Assembly (NCBI GenBank): GCA_021204175.1
Contig: JAJPZT010000032.1
Span: 1 to 61,444 of the forward strand
Direction: 5' to 3'
Length of the DNA stretch: 61,444 nucleotides
Source of the DNA: Clostridiales bacterium
Lineage (GTDB): Bacteria > Bacillota > Clostridia > Lachnospirales > CAG-274
Below the pieces are notes generated by a model. That model had not been told where the DNA came from, made no database searches, and saw only the letters and a list, made by a program, of their open reading frames with translations. This document shows positions 25,688 through 34,166 of this stretch, piece by piece (the first letter of the stretch is position 1; the number at the start of each line of letters is the position of its first letter). The position numbers were made by a program, and so were the translations under genes.

Positions 25688-26240
25688 AAAGGAAGCGGCA
25701 GTTGAAGCAATATTGTTTGCCGCAGGCGAGCCTGTTGAAATAGAGTCCATTGCGGCGGTTATAGACGAGGACAAGGCAACAGCCGAAAGTCTCTGCGAAA
25801 GCCTTGCCATAAAATATAACTGCGAAAAAAGAGGCATTAACATAATTAAGCTTGAAAACAGCTATCAAATGTGCACAAACAGGCGTTTTTTCGACACTGT
25901 CAGCAAGCTTTTCAGACAGCCCAAAAGAAAGAGCCTGTCACAGGCGGTTCTTGAGGTTTTGGCAATTATTGCCTACAAACAGCCCATAACCAAAACGGAA
26001 ATTGAAGAAATAAGGGGTATAAACAGCGACCACGCCGTAAACCGCCTTGTTGAATATGACCTTGTGGAAGAAAAAGGGCGGAAGAGCACTCCAGGCAGAC
26101 CTATTTTGTTCGGAACAACCGATGAATTTCTGCGTGTGTTCGGCTTTGAGTCCTCGGAAAAGCTTCCGGAGCTTAAAGCACCGGGGGTTGACGAAATAAC
26201 CGAAGCGGAAAGGGAAATCGATAGTAAAATTACGGTATAA
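25674..26240 (+). CDS. scpB: Segregation and condensation protein ScpB
   Basis: Partner of ScpA and SMC in the bacterial condensin; forms a dimer of two winged-helix domains that clamps the kleisin. The family pattern AVEAILFAAGEPV opens the protein, and QAVLEVLAIIAYKQPITKTE with the following GRKSTPGRPILFGTT covers the second winged helix. Length 188 aa. Translational coupling to scpA is suggested by the overlap. Confidence 0.95.
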   Translation: MKLSEKEAAVEAILFAAGEPVEIESIAAVIDEDKATAESLCESLAIKYNCEKRGINIIKLENSYQMCTNRRFFDTVSKLFRQPKRKSLSQAVLEVLAIIAYKQPITKTEIEEIRGINSDHAVNRLVEYDLVEEKGRKSTPGRPILFGTTDEFLRVFGFESSEKLPELKAPGVDEITEAEREIDSKITV

Positions 26241-26297
26241 AAATTTATTTTCGGCAGATAATAAACGGTAATAAATAACATAAGGTGAATTAATTTT

Positions 26298-27428
26298 ATG
26301 AAAATTGTAAAGTTTTTTCTTATTGCCGTTTTTATTTTAAATATGTGTGCAAGCGTCTTTGCAGAAGAGCCTGAAATTAAGAGCCGTTCGGCGGTTTTGA
26401 TTGATGCAGACAGCGGAAGGGTGCTTTGGGGGTTAGACCCCGAAAATCCTATGCCTATGGCAAGTACGACCAAAATTATGACCTGTATTTACACCATAGA
26501 AAACTGTGATTTGGAGGATGAGGTTGTTGTGAGCAAAAACGCCGCTTCCGCTCCGAAGGTTAAGCTGTTTTTGTCAGAGGGCGAAAGGGTTAGGCTGAAG
26601 GACTTGCTTTATGCCTTAATGCTCCGCTCATCAAATGATGCGGCGGTAGCCATAGCTGAACACGTCAGCGGCACATCAGAGGAGTTTTGTAAAGCCTTAA
26701 CAAAAAAAGCCGCTTTGATAGGAGCAAAGGACACTGTTTTCGAAACGCCAAACGGCTTAGACAGCGGAAACCACCATTCCACAGCCTTGGATATGGCTCT
26801 TATTACGCGCTATGCCCTTAAAAACGAGACATTCAGAGAGATTATAAAAACTCCCGCTTACAGCTTTTCTTCCGACAAAAGAAGCTACAGCCTTACAAAT
26901 GCCGACAGGCTCTTGACGGAATATTCAGGGGCAATAGGCGTTAAAACAGGCTATACGGGGAAAGCCGGTCACTGCTTTGTAGGGGCTGCGGAAAGAGACG
27001 GAATGACCCTAATTTCCGTTGTTTTGGCAAGCGGCTGGGGCGCACAGGGCAAGGCGGCAAAGTGGAGCGACACAAAGGCAATTTTGAATTACGGCTTTGA
27101 CAATTTTCATATAGAAGAGGTTGTGAAAAAAGGAGATCCGGCAGGGGAGTTTGAAATTTTTAAGGGCGAGAAGCCCAAAGGTGAGGCTGTTTTCGGCGAG
27201 AGTTTAAGCCTTCCTCTTAAAGAGGGGGAAGAGACTGAACTTAAGATAAGTTTTGACACCTTAAATGCACCTGCGGCAGTGGGCGACGAGGTGGGCATGT
27301 GCGAGGTATCTTTAGACGGAAAGGTTATAAAAAGAATTAAGCTTTTGAGCGCCGAAGATATAGAAGAACACAGCTTCGAAAGATTTTTTAACGATATATT
27401 TAACAGCTGGCTCAATATGTGTCAGTAA
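26298..27428 (+). CDS. dacF: D-alanyl-D-alanine carboxypeptidase (DacF/PBP5-like)
   Basis: Serine peptidase that removes the terminal D-Ala from peptidoglycan stem peptides outside the membrane. A signal peptide (residues 1-22, cut after SVFA) is followed by the three penicillin-binding motifs: STTK (56-59), SSN (111-113) and KTG (216-218). A C-terminal beta-rich domain follows. There is no obvious C-terminal amphipathic anchor, although the end (RFFNDIFNSWLNMCQ) is moderately hydrophobic. Sporulation-associated DacF is a possible role; the exact paralogue cannot be decided. Confidence 0.9.
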   Translation: MKIVKFFLIAVFILNMCASVFAEEPEIKSRSAVLIDADSGRVLWGLDPENPMPMASTTKIMTCIYTIENCDLEDEVVVSKNAASAPKVKLFLSEGERVRLKDLLYALMLRSSNDAAVAIAEHVSGTSEEFCKALTKKAALIGAKDTVFETPNGLDSGNHHSTALDMALITRYALKNETFREIIKTPAYSFSSDKRSYSLTNADRLLTEYSGAIGVKTGYTGKAGHCFVGAAERDGMTLISVVLASGWGAQGKAAKWSDTKAILNYGFDNFHIEEVVKKGDPAGEFEIFKGEKPKGEAVFGESLSLPLKEGEETELKISFDTLNAPAAVGDEVGMCEVSLDGKVIKRIKLLSAEDIEEHSFERFFNDIFNSWLNMCQ

Positions 27429-27447
27429 TATGATACCGGGGGATATT

Positions 27448-28149
27448 ATGGAGAGACTTCAAAAATTTATGGCTGAATGCGGAGTTTGTTCACGCAGAAA
27501 AGCCGAGGAATATATTAAGGAAGGAAAGGTTACGGTCAACGGCGTTGTTGTTACCGAAATGGGTACTAAGGTCGGTGAGGGCGACGTTGTAAGATTTTCA
27601 GGCAGGGTTATAAATAAGGAAGAAAAAAAGGTTTATATACTTATGAATAAGCCAGAGGGCTGCGTTACTGCAGTGACCGACGACAGAGGGCGAAAAACAG
27701 TCGTTGACCTTGTTAAAGGCGTAAACGAAAGAATTTACCCTGTAGGCAGACTTGACTATAACACGTCGGGACTTTTGATTTTGACGAATGACGGCGATGT
27801 GGCAAACAAGCTTACCCACCCGAAAAACAAAATAGACAAGGTTTACGAGGCGAGAATTAAAAGAATACCGGAACCGGCTGAAATTTTCTTTTTCGAAAGC
27901 GACATTTTTTTAGACGGAAGAAAAACCGCTCCGGCTAAGCTTGAAATTATAACCGAAGAGCCTCCTGTTGTAAACGTAACCATTCACGAGGGCAGAAACA
28001 GACAGGTTCGCCGAATGCTTGAAGAAATAGACAACAAGGTTATAAGCCTTAAAAGGGTTAAAATAGGCAGCCTTTCTTTGGGCAGCTTAAAAAAAGGAAA
28101 ATACAGGGAAATGATGGAGGAAGAGGTTAATTACTTGAAAAACTTGTAA
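27448..28149 (+). CDS. rluB: RluB-family rRNA pseudouridine synthase
   Basis: Converts a uridine of 23S (RluB) or 16S (RsuA) rRNA to pseudouridine. An N-terminal S4 RNA-binding domain begins MERLQKFMAECGVCSRRKAEE, and the catalytic Asp is in VGRLDYNTSGLLILTNDG. The motif GRNRQVRRMLE near residue 180 is typical. The ATG at 27448 follows GGGGGA; an upstream ATG at 27430 has poorer spacing. It is probably the last gene of the run starting at miaB. Confidence 0.92.
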   Translation: MERLQKFMAECGVCSRRKAEEYIKEGKVTVNGVVVTEMGTKVGEGDVVRFSGRVINKEEKKVYILMNKPEGCVTAVTDDRGRKTVVDLVKGVNERIYPVGRLDYNTSGLLILTNDGDVANKLTHPKNKIDKVYEARIKRIPEPAEIFFFESDIFLDGRKTAPAKLEIITEEPPVVNVTIHEGRNRQVRRMLEEIDNKVISLKRVKIGSLSLGSLKKGKYREMMEEEVNYLKNL

Positions 28150-28228
28150 AATATTTATTGGATTTTTAACTATTTATTTCTCGGTATAGAGGGATTATAC
28201 AAAGGGCAAAGTATAAATATATCTGCGG

Positions 28229-28263
28229 CGATTGCTTGATATTTTTTTGATGTTCAAGCGAAA
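28229..28263 (+). promoter_or_regulatory. Inverted repeat upstream of spoIVB
   Basis: Arms TTGCTTGA and TCAAGCGA (one G-U type pair) separated by an AT-rich loop, about 40 bp upstream of the spoIVB start. Could be a leader hairpin or a binding site. No convincing sigma-F or sigma-G promoter was recognised. Confidence 0.3.
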
Positions 28264-28300
28264 TATCGGCGTTTCCTAAAAAATTTGGGGAGGTAGGTTT

Positions 28301-29341
28301 ATGTGCTTTGCCGATTTTTTTTTATTAAAAAAGGGCTTTAAAAAGAGATTATTTCTGTTTTTATTTATTATTGTTTCTGTTTTGGGTGCAGTTTATACCG
28401 AAAGTTATTTTTCGGTAAGCGCCGCTTATGCCGACAGACGTGAGCTTTTGGTCAGCGGCGAGGTTGTGGGGGTAAAAATAGATATGGACGGCGTTATGGT
28501 TTTGGGGGTAGGGTCTGTTGCCTGTTCGGGCGGCAGCAAGGAGCCTTCAGCCGGTGTTTTCAAAGCCGGAGACTATCTGCTTTATGCTGATGAGGAAAAA
28601 ATCGAAAACAAAGAAGGGCTTATGAAAGCGGTCGAGGAAAGTTCCGGAGAGGAAATTGCCTTCGGTGTTTTAAGAGGGGGAAAGGAGCTAAATATTAATG
28701 TAACCCCCTGTCTTTCAGCGGAAGGGGAATATAAGCTCGGAATTTGGGTCAGAGACTCAACACAGGGCTTGGGCACTCTGACCTTTTACGACCCGGAAAG
28801 CCAAAGAATAGGTGCTTTGGGTCACGGCATAACCGACGTTGACACGGGAAAGCTTGCAAGCGTCAGCGGCGGTGAAATCTGTCGGGCAAACATTGGGGCT
28901 ATTGTGAAGGGCAAAAAGGGGACAGCAGGGGAAATGCTGGGGGATATTGATTTTAACGATAAATTAGGTACTGTTGAAGAAAACGTCAAAGCCGGTGTTT
29001 TCGGCTCTGCTTCACAGGAAAAAATTTCGGGAAAAATGTATCCTGTGGGCAGAAAAAACGAAATCCGTATAGGCGAAGCTGAAATTTTGTCAGACGTTAG
29101 CGGTGAGGTCAGAGAATATTCGGCAGTTATTGAAGGCTTTAACCCCTTTTCAGGCGACAGCTCAAAATGTATGGTTATAAAAATAACCGATGAGGAACTG
29201 ATAAGTAAGACAGGCGGAATAATTCAGGGCATGAGCGGCTCACCCATAATTCAGGACGGCAAAATAATCGGGGCTGTTACCCATGTTTTTCTCAATAATC
29301 CCCAAAAAGGCTACGGAATTTTTATTGAAAATATGATGTAA
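28301..29341 (+). CDS. spoIVB: Stage IV sporulation protease SpoIVB
   Basis: Forespore-secreted S55 serine protease that triggers pro-sigma-K processing across the intermembrane space in Bacillus. An N-terminal hydrophobic segment (residues ~13-32) is followed by a PDZ domain (GVGSVACSGG through NVTPCL) and the S55 peptidase domain. The catalytic His is in LGHGITDVDTG, the Ser in QGMSGSPIIQ. The protein (346 aa) is shorter than Bacillus SpoIVB (about 425), mostly before the PDZ domain and at the C-terminus, but it keeps the catalytic core. spo0A follows, the usual clostridial arrangement. Confidence 0.93.
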   Translation: MCFADFFLLKKGFKKRLFLFLFIIVSVLGAVYTESYFSVSAAYADRRELLVSGEVVGVKIDMDGVMVLGVGSVACSGGSKEPSAGVFKAGDYLLYADEEKIENKEGLMKAVEESSGEEIAFGVLRGGKELNINVTPCLSAEGEYKLGIWVRDSTQGLGTLTFYDPESQRIGALGHGITDVDTGKLASVSGGEICRANIGAIVKGKKGTAGEMLGDIDFNDKLGTVEENVKAGVFGSASQEKISGKMYPVGRKNEIRIGEAEILSDVSGEVREYSAVIEGFNPFSGDSSKCMVIKITDEELISKTGGIIQGMSGSPIIQDGKIIGAVTHVFLNNPQKGYGIFIENMM

Positions 29342-29425
29342 AAATGAGTTTTAGACGATTTCTTAAGAAAATCTGAAAATAATATCAAACCAAAGATTTA
29401 TTTTGTTAAAATTTGATTAAAGCAC

Positions 29426-29454
29426 TTGAAAATAACGGTTATTTGATGCATAAT
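29426..29454 (+). promoter_or_regulatory. Putative spo0A promoter with embedded palindrome
   Basis: TTGAAA (29426-29431), a 17-bp spacer and CATAAT (29449-29454). The spacer contains a perfect 7-bp inverted repeat with one central base, AAATAAC-G-GTTATTT (29430-29444), well placed for a repressor or other regulator. No clear 0A box or sigma-H promoter was found. Confidence 0.5.
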
Positions 29455-29560
29455 TATCATAGCTGAAAATTTTTACGGAAAAGTCTGTTTAAAAGTGTTA
29501 AAGGTTGAAGAATATTCGCTTTTTAAGCCTTTTCCTCTGTATTAAAAGGAGTTTTAGACT

Positions 29561-30325
29561 ATGAAGATTTTTATTTTGGATTCTAACAAAAAAACTCTCT
29601 CTGAGCTTGAAAAATTTTTTTCATCAAAAAACCGTTTTGAAGTTGTAGGCTGTGCGGATAACGGAATTGACGGCTTAAAGGGAATTAACGAAACAAAACC
29701 CGATGTTGTAGTTATGGATCTTATCTTAAATAATTTAGACGGCTTCGGTGTTTTGAAAGAGCTTGACACAAGCTCGGTTAAGGTTGTTGTTACTACAGCT
29801 ATGTGTTCTGACGAAATCGTTTCAAGCTGCTTTGCTATGGGCGTAAAATATGTTCTTATTAAGCCCTATGACTTTGAAATTTTGGCAGACAGAATAAGCG
29901 GAATTGTAAGTGCCGAAAACAAAGAGGTTAAGGAAATCAGAGGATTCGCTCCCTCAAGCATTTCCTCAGTTTCTGTTTCCGCTGCGCCTGCCGAGGTGGG
30001 AACAAAGTCAGTCACCACTCTCCTGCGCGACATAGGCATCACCCCCAACCTTAAGGGCTTCAGATATCTGCGTCTTGCTATTTCAATGGTTGTTGAAAAC
30101 GAGGCTGTTATCGAAACCGTAACAAAGGTTATTTATCCCGGTATTGCCAAAGAGTTTAAGACAACTCCCGTAAGAGCCGAAAGAGCTATAAGACACGCTA
30201 TCGAAACCGCATGGGAAAGAGACGGCGGCGAAACTATGAAGAAGGTTTTCAATCTGCCCAACAATATTAAAAGACCCACAAACAGCGAATTTATAGGTCT
30301 TGCGGCAGAATATCTTAAAGCTTAA
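29561..30325 (+). CDS. spo0A: Sporulation master regulator Spo0A
   Basis: Response regulator that commits the cell to sporulation when phosphorylated. The receiver domain (residues 1-115) has the phospho-acceptor Asp53 in VVMDLILNNLDG, the Thr in VVTTAM and the Lys in LIKPYD. The acidic pocket reads LDSNKK where Spo0A normally has two consecutive Asp, so one Mg-binding Asp is Ser8. The C-terminal DNA-binding domain is well conserved: VRAERAIRHAIETAWERGG-like recognition helix and FNLPNNIKRPTNSEFIG. Length 254 aa. Confidence 0.96.
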   Translation: MKIFILDSNKKTLSELEKFFSSKNRFEVVGCADNGIDGLKGINETKPDVVVMDLILNNLDGFGVLKELDTSSVKVVVTTAMCSDEIVSSCFAMGVKYVLIKPYDFEILADRISGIVSAENKEVKEIRGFAPSSISSVSVSAAPAEVGTKSVTTLLRDIGITPNLKGFRYLRLAISMVVENEAVIETVTKVIYPGIAKEFKTTPVRAERAIRHAIETAWERDGGETMKKVFNLPNNIKRPTNSEFIGLAAEYLKA

Positions 30326-30329
30326 GGCT

Positions 30330-30953
30330 ATGAACAAGGTAAACTATCAAAAAAAGCTTGATTTAATAATTGAAGAGAACTTAAAAAAGGGGCGGCTTCC
30401 GTCCCTTTTTCTCCATGCCTGCTGTGCGCCCTGCAGCACATATTGCCTTGAATATTTATCTCGCTTTTTTGATATAACGGTGTTTTATTATAACCCCAAT
30501 ATTTCTCCCCAAGAGGAATATGAAAAAAGAGTGGGGGAGATTAAGCGGTTCATTACCGAGTTCCCTGCGGAAAATAAAGTTAAGCTTATGTTGGGAGACT
30601 ATGATCCGAAAGTCTTTTTTGAAGCCGCAAAGGGCTTTGAAGCTGTCCCGGAAGGGGGAGAAAGGTGCTTTCGGTGTTTCAGGCTCAGACTTATGAAAAG
30701 TGCCGAAAAGGCGGCAAAGCTGGGATATGAATATTTAACCACAACCCTCACCATAAGTCCCCTTAAAAATGCGGAAAAGCTTAACGAAATAGGGGAAGAG
30801 TGTGCCGAAAAATACAGCATAAAGTGGCTTCCGAGCGATTTTAAAAAGAAAAACGGCTATAAAAGGTCAATTGAGCTTTCGAGAGAATATAACCTTTACA
30901 GACAGAATTTCTGCGGTTGTGTATATTCAAAAAGAGAAAGCGAACAGGAATAA
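30330..30953 (+). CDS. queH: Epoxyqueuosine reductase QueH
   Basis: Iron-sulfur enzyme of the DUF208 family that makes the last step of queuosine synthesis, reducing epoxyqueuosine in tRNA; non-orthologous to QueG. Conserved cysteines are LHACCAPCSTY near residue 27, GGERCFRCFRLR and the C-terminal NFCGCVYS. The ATG at 30330 gives the family-like start NKVNYQKKLD. It lies directly after spo0A (4 nt) and is closed by a terminator; the two may be co-transcribed. Length 207 aa. Confidence 0.9.
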   Translation: MNKVNYQKKLDLIIEENLKKGRLPSLFLHACCAPCSTYCLEYLSRFFDITVFYYNPNISPQEEYEKRVGEIKRFITEFPAENKVKLMLGDYDPKVFFEAAKGFEAVPEGGERCFRCFRLRLMKSAEKAAKLGYEYLTTTLTISPLKNAEKLNEIGEECAEKYSIKWLPSDFKKKNGYKRSIELSREYNLYRQNFCGCVYSKRESEQE

Positions 30954-30957
30954 AAAA

Positions 30958-30994
30958 GAGGGAGTATTTCAGAATAATGAATACTCCCTTTGCT
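30958..30994. terminator. Bidirectional terminator between queH and the PfkB kinase
   Basis: A perfect 9-bp stem, GGGAGTATT (30960-30968) with AATACTCCC (30980-30988), flanked by an A-run on the left and a T-rich tract on the right, between convergent genes. Confidence 0.8.
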
Positions 30995-31001
30995 TTTATG
31001 T

Positions 31002-31919
31002 TTAGATAAGACGAATTTTCGGATAAAGTGCGTCGATTTCTTCTTTTGAAGCGAGCCACTGTGAATAAGCTGTTGCAGAGCCTGCCGCCATTGAATATTT
31101 GAAGCATTCTATTGTGGGTCTGCCTTCTTCCATAGCGGCTATATAAGCCCCTAACATAGCGTCTCCTGCGCCTACTGTGTTTTTAACATGACCTGTAGGA
31201 GGCATACTCTGGAAAACGTGTTCGTGTTCGTCAAGAAGAATTGCGCCGTCCTTGCCTAAAGACACAATAACCCTCTGCGCCCCTCTTGCCTGAAGAAGCC
31301 TTGCGTGATAAGTAATTTCACTTGTGGAATTAAGCTCCTTTGAGAAAATCTGGCAAAGCTCTCTGCGGTTGGGCTTTATGAGATAAGGACGGTATCTCAA
31401 ACTGTCTACGAGAGAAGTGCCGTTTGTGTCTATAATAACCGTTATGCTTTTGCCCCTGATTGCTTTAAGAAGCTTGCTGTGACAGGTTTCGGGCCAGCCG
31501 GGGAAAATTGAGCCTGCAAGAACGAGAGTGTCTCCCGATTTAAGGTTATCACAAAGCTTGGTTACTATTTTATCATAAACTTCAAAGGGAATATGTGAAG
31601 GACCCTTTGAGTTGATTTCCGTTTCAACATCTGTCTGAAACTTTACATTAATACGGGTGTTGCCGCCTTCTGTCATAATAAAGTCTACATTAGAGACCAT
31701 ACCGCTTAAAAGCTTAACAAATTCCGCTCCGGTAAAGCCTGCCGCTATACCCATTGCTATGCTTTTGTGACCGAGACGTTCAAGCATAATGGAAATATTT
31801 ACGCCCTTGCCGCCGGGACGGATTTCTTCTCTGTTGCTGGTGTTGATTGCTTCAACGGCAAACTTCGGCAGCGTCAGTGAATAGTCGAGCGACGGATTAA
31901 GAGTTAAAGTATAAATCAT
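31002..31919 (-). CDS. 1-phosphofructokinase-family hexose kinase
   Basis: PfkB/ribokinase-fold kinase of the FruK/LacC subgroup, phosphorylating a sugar phosphate such as fructose 1-phosphate or tagatose 6-phosphate. Both PfkB signatures are visible: GGKGVNISIMLERLG near residue 38 and the catalytic GAGDAMLGAYIAAME near residue 247. Length 305 aa is normal. There is no fructose PTS or DeoR regulator nearby, so the substrate remains open. It is transcribed alone, divergently from wecB. Confidence 0.85.
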   Translation of the reverse strand: MIYTLTLNPSLDYSLTLPKFAVEAINTSNREEIRPGGKGVNISIMLERLGHKSIAMGIAAGFTGAEFVKLLSGMVSNVDFIMTEGGNTRINVKFQTDVETEINSKGPSHIPFEVYDKIVTKLCDNLKSGDTLVLAGSIFPGWPETCHSKLLKAIRGKSITVIIDTNGTSLVDSLRYRPYLIKPNRRELCQIFSKELNSTSEITYHARLLQARGAQRVIVSLGKDGAILLDEHEHVFQSMPPTGHVKNTVGAGDAMLGAYIAAMEEGRPTIECFKYSMAAGSATAYSQWLASKEEIDALYPKIRLI

Positions 31920-32014
31920 AACAAAACCTCCCTTTTTATAAGCCGCCTTGCCCTGTTTGGGCTGAACAAGCTTTTTTAAGGAACCTCTTATTAATTTACT
32001 TAGGTTTCTTTTAA

Positions 32015-32045
32015 ATTATAATAACACATTTTTTTTGTTTTGCAA
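32015..32045 (-). promoter_or_regulatory. Putative promoter of the PfkB kinase
   Basis: Minus-strand TATAAT (32020-32015) with TTGCAA 19 bp upstream (32045-32040). The spacer is long, so confidence is limited. Confidence 0.4.
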
Positions 32046-32064
32046 TATAAATCGAAGAGTTTAT

Positions 32065-32093
32065 TTGACAATTTTGATAAAGGGTTATATAAT
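32065..32093 (+). promoter_or_regulatory. Consensus sigma-A promoter of wecB
   Basis: Perfect TTGACA (32065-32070), a 17-bp spacer and perfect TATAAT (32088-32093), 60 bp upstream of wecB. Confidence 0.85.
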
Positions 32094-32154
32094 ATATGTG
32101 TTATGAGACGTACATAATATTTAATGCACAAAATCATATAAGGAGCAAAAAAGT

Positions 32155-33300
32155 ATGAACAAAATCAAAGTAATGACTATTTTCGGAACAAGACCCGAAG
32201 CTACAAAAATGGCACCGCTTATTAAAGCCCTTGAAAAATGCGAATATACCGAACCCGTTGTCTGCGTAACCGCTCAGCACAGAGAAATGCTTGATCAGGT
32301 TTTGGATATTTTTAAAATAAAACCTCAGTATGACCTTAACATTATGCAGGAGAGACAGACCCTTACGGACATAACCGTAAAGGCTCTTGTGGGGCTTGAG
32401 GGAGTTATGAAGGAGGCTAAGCCGGATCTCGTCTTGGTTCACGGCGACACAACCACCACCTTTGCCGGAGCTTTGGCTGCCTTTTACGGCGGAATAAAGC
32501 TTGGTCACGTTGAAGCGGGCTTAAGAACCTATGACAAAACACAGCCCTATCCCGAGGAAATGAACAGAGTTTTGACAGGGGACTTGGCAGATCTTCACTT
32601 TGCCCCGACTGCTCTTTCAAAGGAACACCTTCTTCTTGAGCATATTAAACCCGAGGGCATTTTCATTACGGGAAACACCGCAATTGACTGCCTTAAAACA
32701 ACTATTGAACCCGATTATAAGTTTACCAGAGACTGTCTTAACGATATTGATTTTGACAAATACAGAGTTATAACAATGACAGCCCACAGAAGAGAAAACT
32801 TAGGCGAGCCTCTTGAAAATATTTGCAGGGCTACCTTAAGGCTTGTGGAAGAAAACCCCGATGTTTTCGTGGTTTACGCCGTTCACTTTAACCCGGCTGT
32901 AAGAGAAACCGCCTATAAAATTTTGAGCGGTAACCCCCGTATTCTTTTGACCGACCCTGTGGATATGAAGGATATGCATAACCTTATGAACAGATCCTTC
33001 TTTATAATGTCCGATTCCGGCGGACTTCAGGAGGAAGCTCCCTCTATGCACAAGCCCGTTTTGGTTTTGAGAAACGTAACCGAAAGACCCGAAGGGCTTG
33101 AAGCCGGAACTCTAAGACTGGGCGGCAACAATGAGGACGAAATCTTCAATCAGGCTCAGCTTATTTTGAATGACAAAGAGGTTTATGCTTCCATGGCTAA
33201 CAGCAAGAACCCCTTCGGCGACGGCTATGCGGCTGAAAGAATTGTTCAGGCAATTCTCTATCATTTCGGCTTCAGAAAGGACCGCCCTGCGGATTACTGA
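32155..33300 (+). CDS. wecB: UDP-N-acetylglucosamine 2-epimerase (non-hydrolysing)
   Basis: Interconverts UDP-GlcNAc and UDP-ManNAc, supplying ManNAc for teichoic acid linkage units or capsular polysaccharide. The family N-terminus is FGTRPEATKMAPLIKAL. Active-site segments HVEAGLRTYDKTQPYPEEMNR and SDSGGLQEEAPSM are intact. Length 381 aa is typical. It is expressed from its own consensus promoter; no glycosyltransferase cluster is adjacent, so the pathway it feeds is not shown here. Confidence 0.95.
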   Translation: MNKIKVMTIFGTRPEATKMAPLIKALEKCEYTEPVVCVTAQHREMLDQVLDIFKIKPQYDLNIMQERQTLTDITVKALVGLEGVMKEAKPDLVLVHGDTTTTFAGALAAFYGGIKLGHVEAGLRTYDKTQPYPEEMNRVLTGDLADLHFAPTALSKEHLLLEHIKPEGIFITGNTAIDCLKTTIEPDYKFTRDCLNDIDFDKYRVITMTAHRRENLGEPLENICRATLRLVEENPDVFVVYAVHFNPAVRETAYKILSGNPRILLTDPVDMKDMHNLMNRSFFIMSDSGGLQEEAPSMHKPVLVLRNVTERPEGLEAGTLRLGGNNEDEIFNQAQLILNDKEVYASMANSKNPFGDGYAAERIVQAILYHFGFRKDRPADY

Positions 33301-33305
33301 TAAAA

Positions 33306-33509
33306 GTTAAAAATATAATTTATGAAAACGGAGCAGAAACAGGAAAAGCTTCTTTTAGTTCAAGTCCGCGGTCATATGAAATACCGGTAGAAAACGGAGT
33401 TTTGTGGGCAGCTAATGATATTGCGTATATAGATTCCGAATGGGGGTTGGTGGACTCGGTTGATGTTTCCATTAAATTTAACGATAGTTATACTATAGGG
33501 GAGAAGTAA
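33306..33509 (+). pseudogene. Open remnant without a start codon
   Basis: A 67-codon open frame with no ATG, GTG or TTG at its 5' end, overlapping the end of wecB. Translation reads NIIYENGAETGKASF near the start and SVDVSIKFNDSYTIGEK before the stop, and has a protein-like composition. I do not recognise the family. It looks like the 3' end of a gene whose 5' part was lost when the region after wecB was rearranged. Confidence 0.4.
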
Positions 33510-33516
33510 ACAGGCT

Positions 33517-33987
33517 ATGAAAAAAATCCATATTTTTATTTTGGTTATTATTTTTCTTATGTTAATAAGTGTTTTATGTAAATGCGGAAAAACCAAAAAT
33601 TTATACAATAGCTATGTGGGGAAGGATACTATCGAAGTTTATGGTGACGGAACATACCAAACAGCACACCAAGTAAAAGACGGAAATGACGTCAGTATAT
33701 TATACAACTGTAAATATAATTCTTGCCTTGCTGATGATATTTTAAACATTAAAGAAACCGAAAACTTTTTATACATTTACGGAATTCTTATAAATCATAA
33801 GGTATATACAATTATAAATTTAACTGACAATTCCACAAAATATTTTGCTGACATAGAAGATGGGGAAGTGTTGGGTCTGTCTGCTCCCGAAATGATTAAT
33901 AGTGATGATTTTATACTGCTGTCCGGCTATGATAATTTTACAAAGGATGAGCAGCAGATATTTGAAAATCTAAGCACTGATCAATAA
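33517..33987 (+). CDS. Small secreted or membrane-anchored protein of unknown function
   Basis: A 156-residue protein with a strong N-terminal hydrophobic segment (KKIHIFILVIIFLMLISVLC, residues 2-21) followed by CGKTKN. The two cysteines resemble a lipobox, but the residue before Cys is Leu or Lys, so lipidation is doubtful; an uncleaved anchor is also possible. The rest is polar with short repeated beta-strand-like stretches. The family is not recognised. It begins 7 nt after the remnant at 33306, and its 3' end overlaps the relic toxin frame on the other strand. Base composition is more AT-rich than the neighbours, suggesting recent acquisition. Confidence 0.55.
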   Translation: MKKIHIFILVIIFLMLISVLCKCGKTKNLYNSYVGKDTIEVYGDGTYQTAHQVKDGNDVSILYNCKYNSCLADDILNIKETENFLYIYGILINHKVYTIINLTDNSTKYFADIEDGEVLGLSAPEMINSDDFILLSGYDNFTKDEQQIFENLSTDQ

Positions 33988-34059
33988 AGCTGTGTACTTT
34001 ATGTCATATACAGATTGTATAATAACAAAGTACGCATTTATTATATCTAATGCAGTCAT
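33970..34059 (-). pseudogene. Relic second copy of the small toxin-like peptide
   Basis: A 29-codon frame (MTALDIINAYF through ALLISA) nearly identical over its first ~26 residues to the peptide encoded at 34399-34280. It lacks the strong Shine-Dalgarno and its basic C-terminus; its 3' end is fused into the neighbouring gene. It is best read as a degraded duplicate. Confidence 0.55.
33990..34059. repeat. 70-bp direct repeat, copy A
   Basis: Matches 34330-34399 with about six mismatches over 70 bp by eye. It covers the relic peptide frame. Confidence 0.85.
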
Positions 34060-34131
34060 TAGCCTCATCAAGAACCCAAAAGATGTTGAAAGTAAAGGTA
34101 AAATAAAATATTAAAATTTTACTTAAAACAC

Positions 34132-34160
34132 TTGTAATCTCAAAAAAGATAGTGTATAAT
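34132..34160 (+). promoter_or_regulatory. Promoter of the antisense-type small RNA
   Basis: TTGTAA (34132-34137), a 17-bp spacer and TATAAT (34155-34160). No plausible coding region follows, only a hairpin-rich stretch ending in a terminator. Confidence 0.7.
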
Positions 34161-34166
34161 AAAAAT

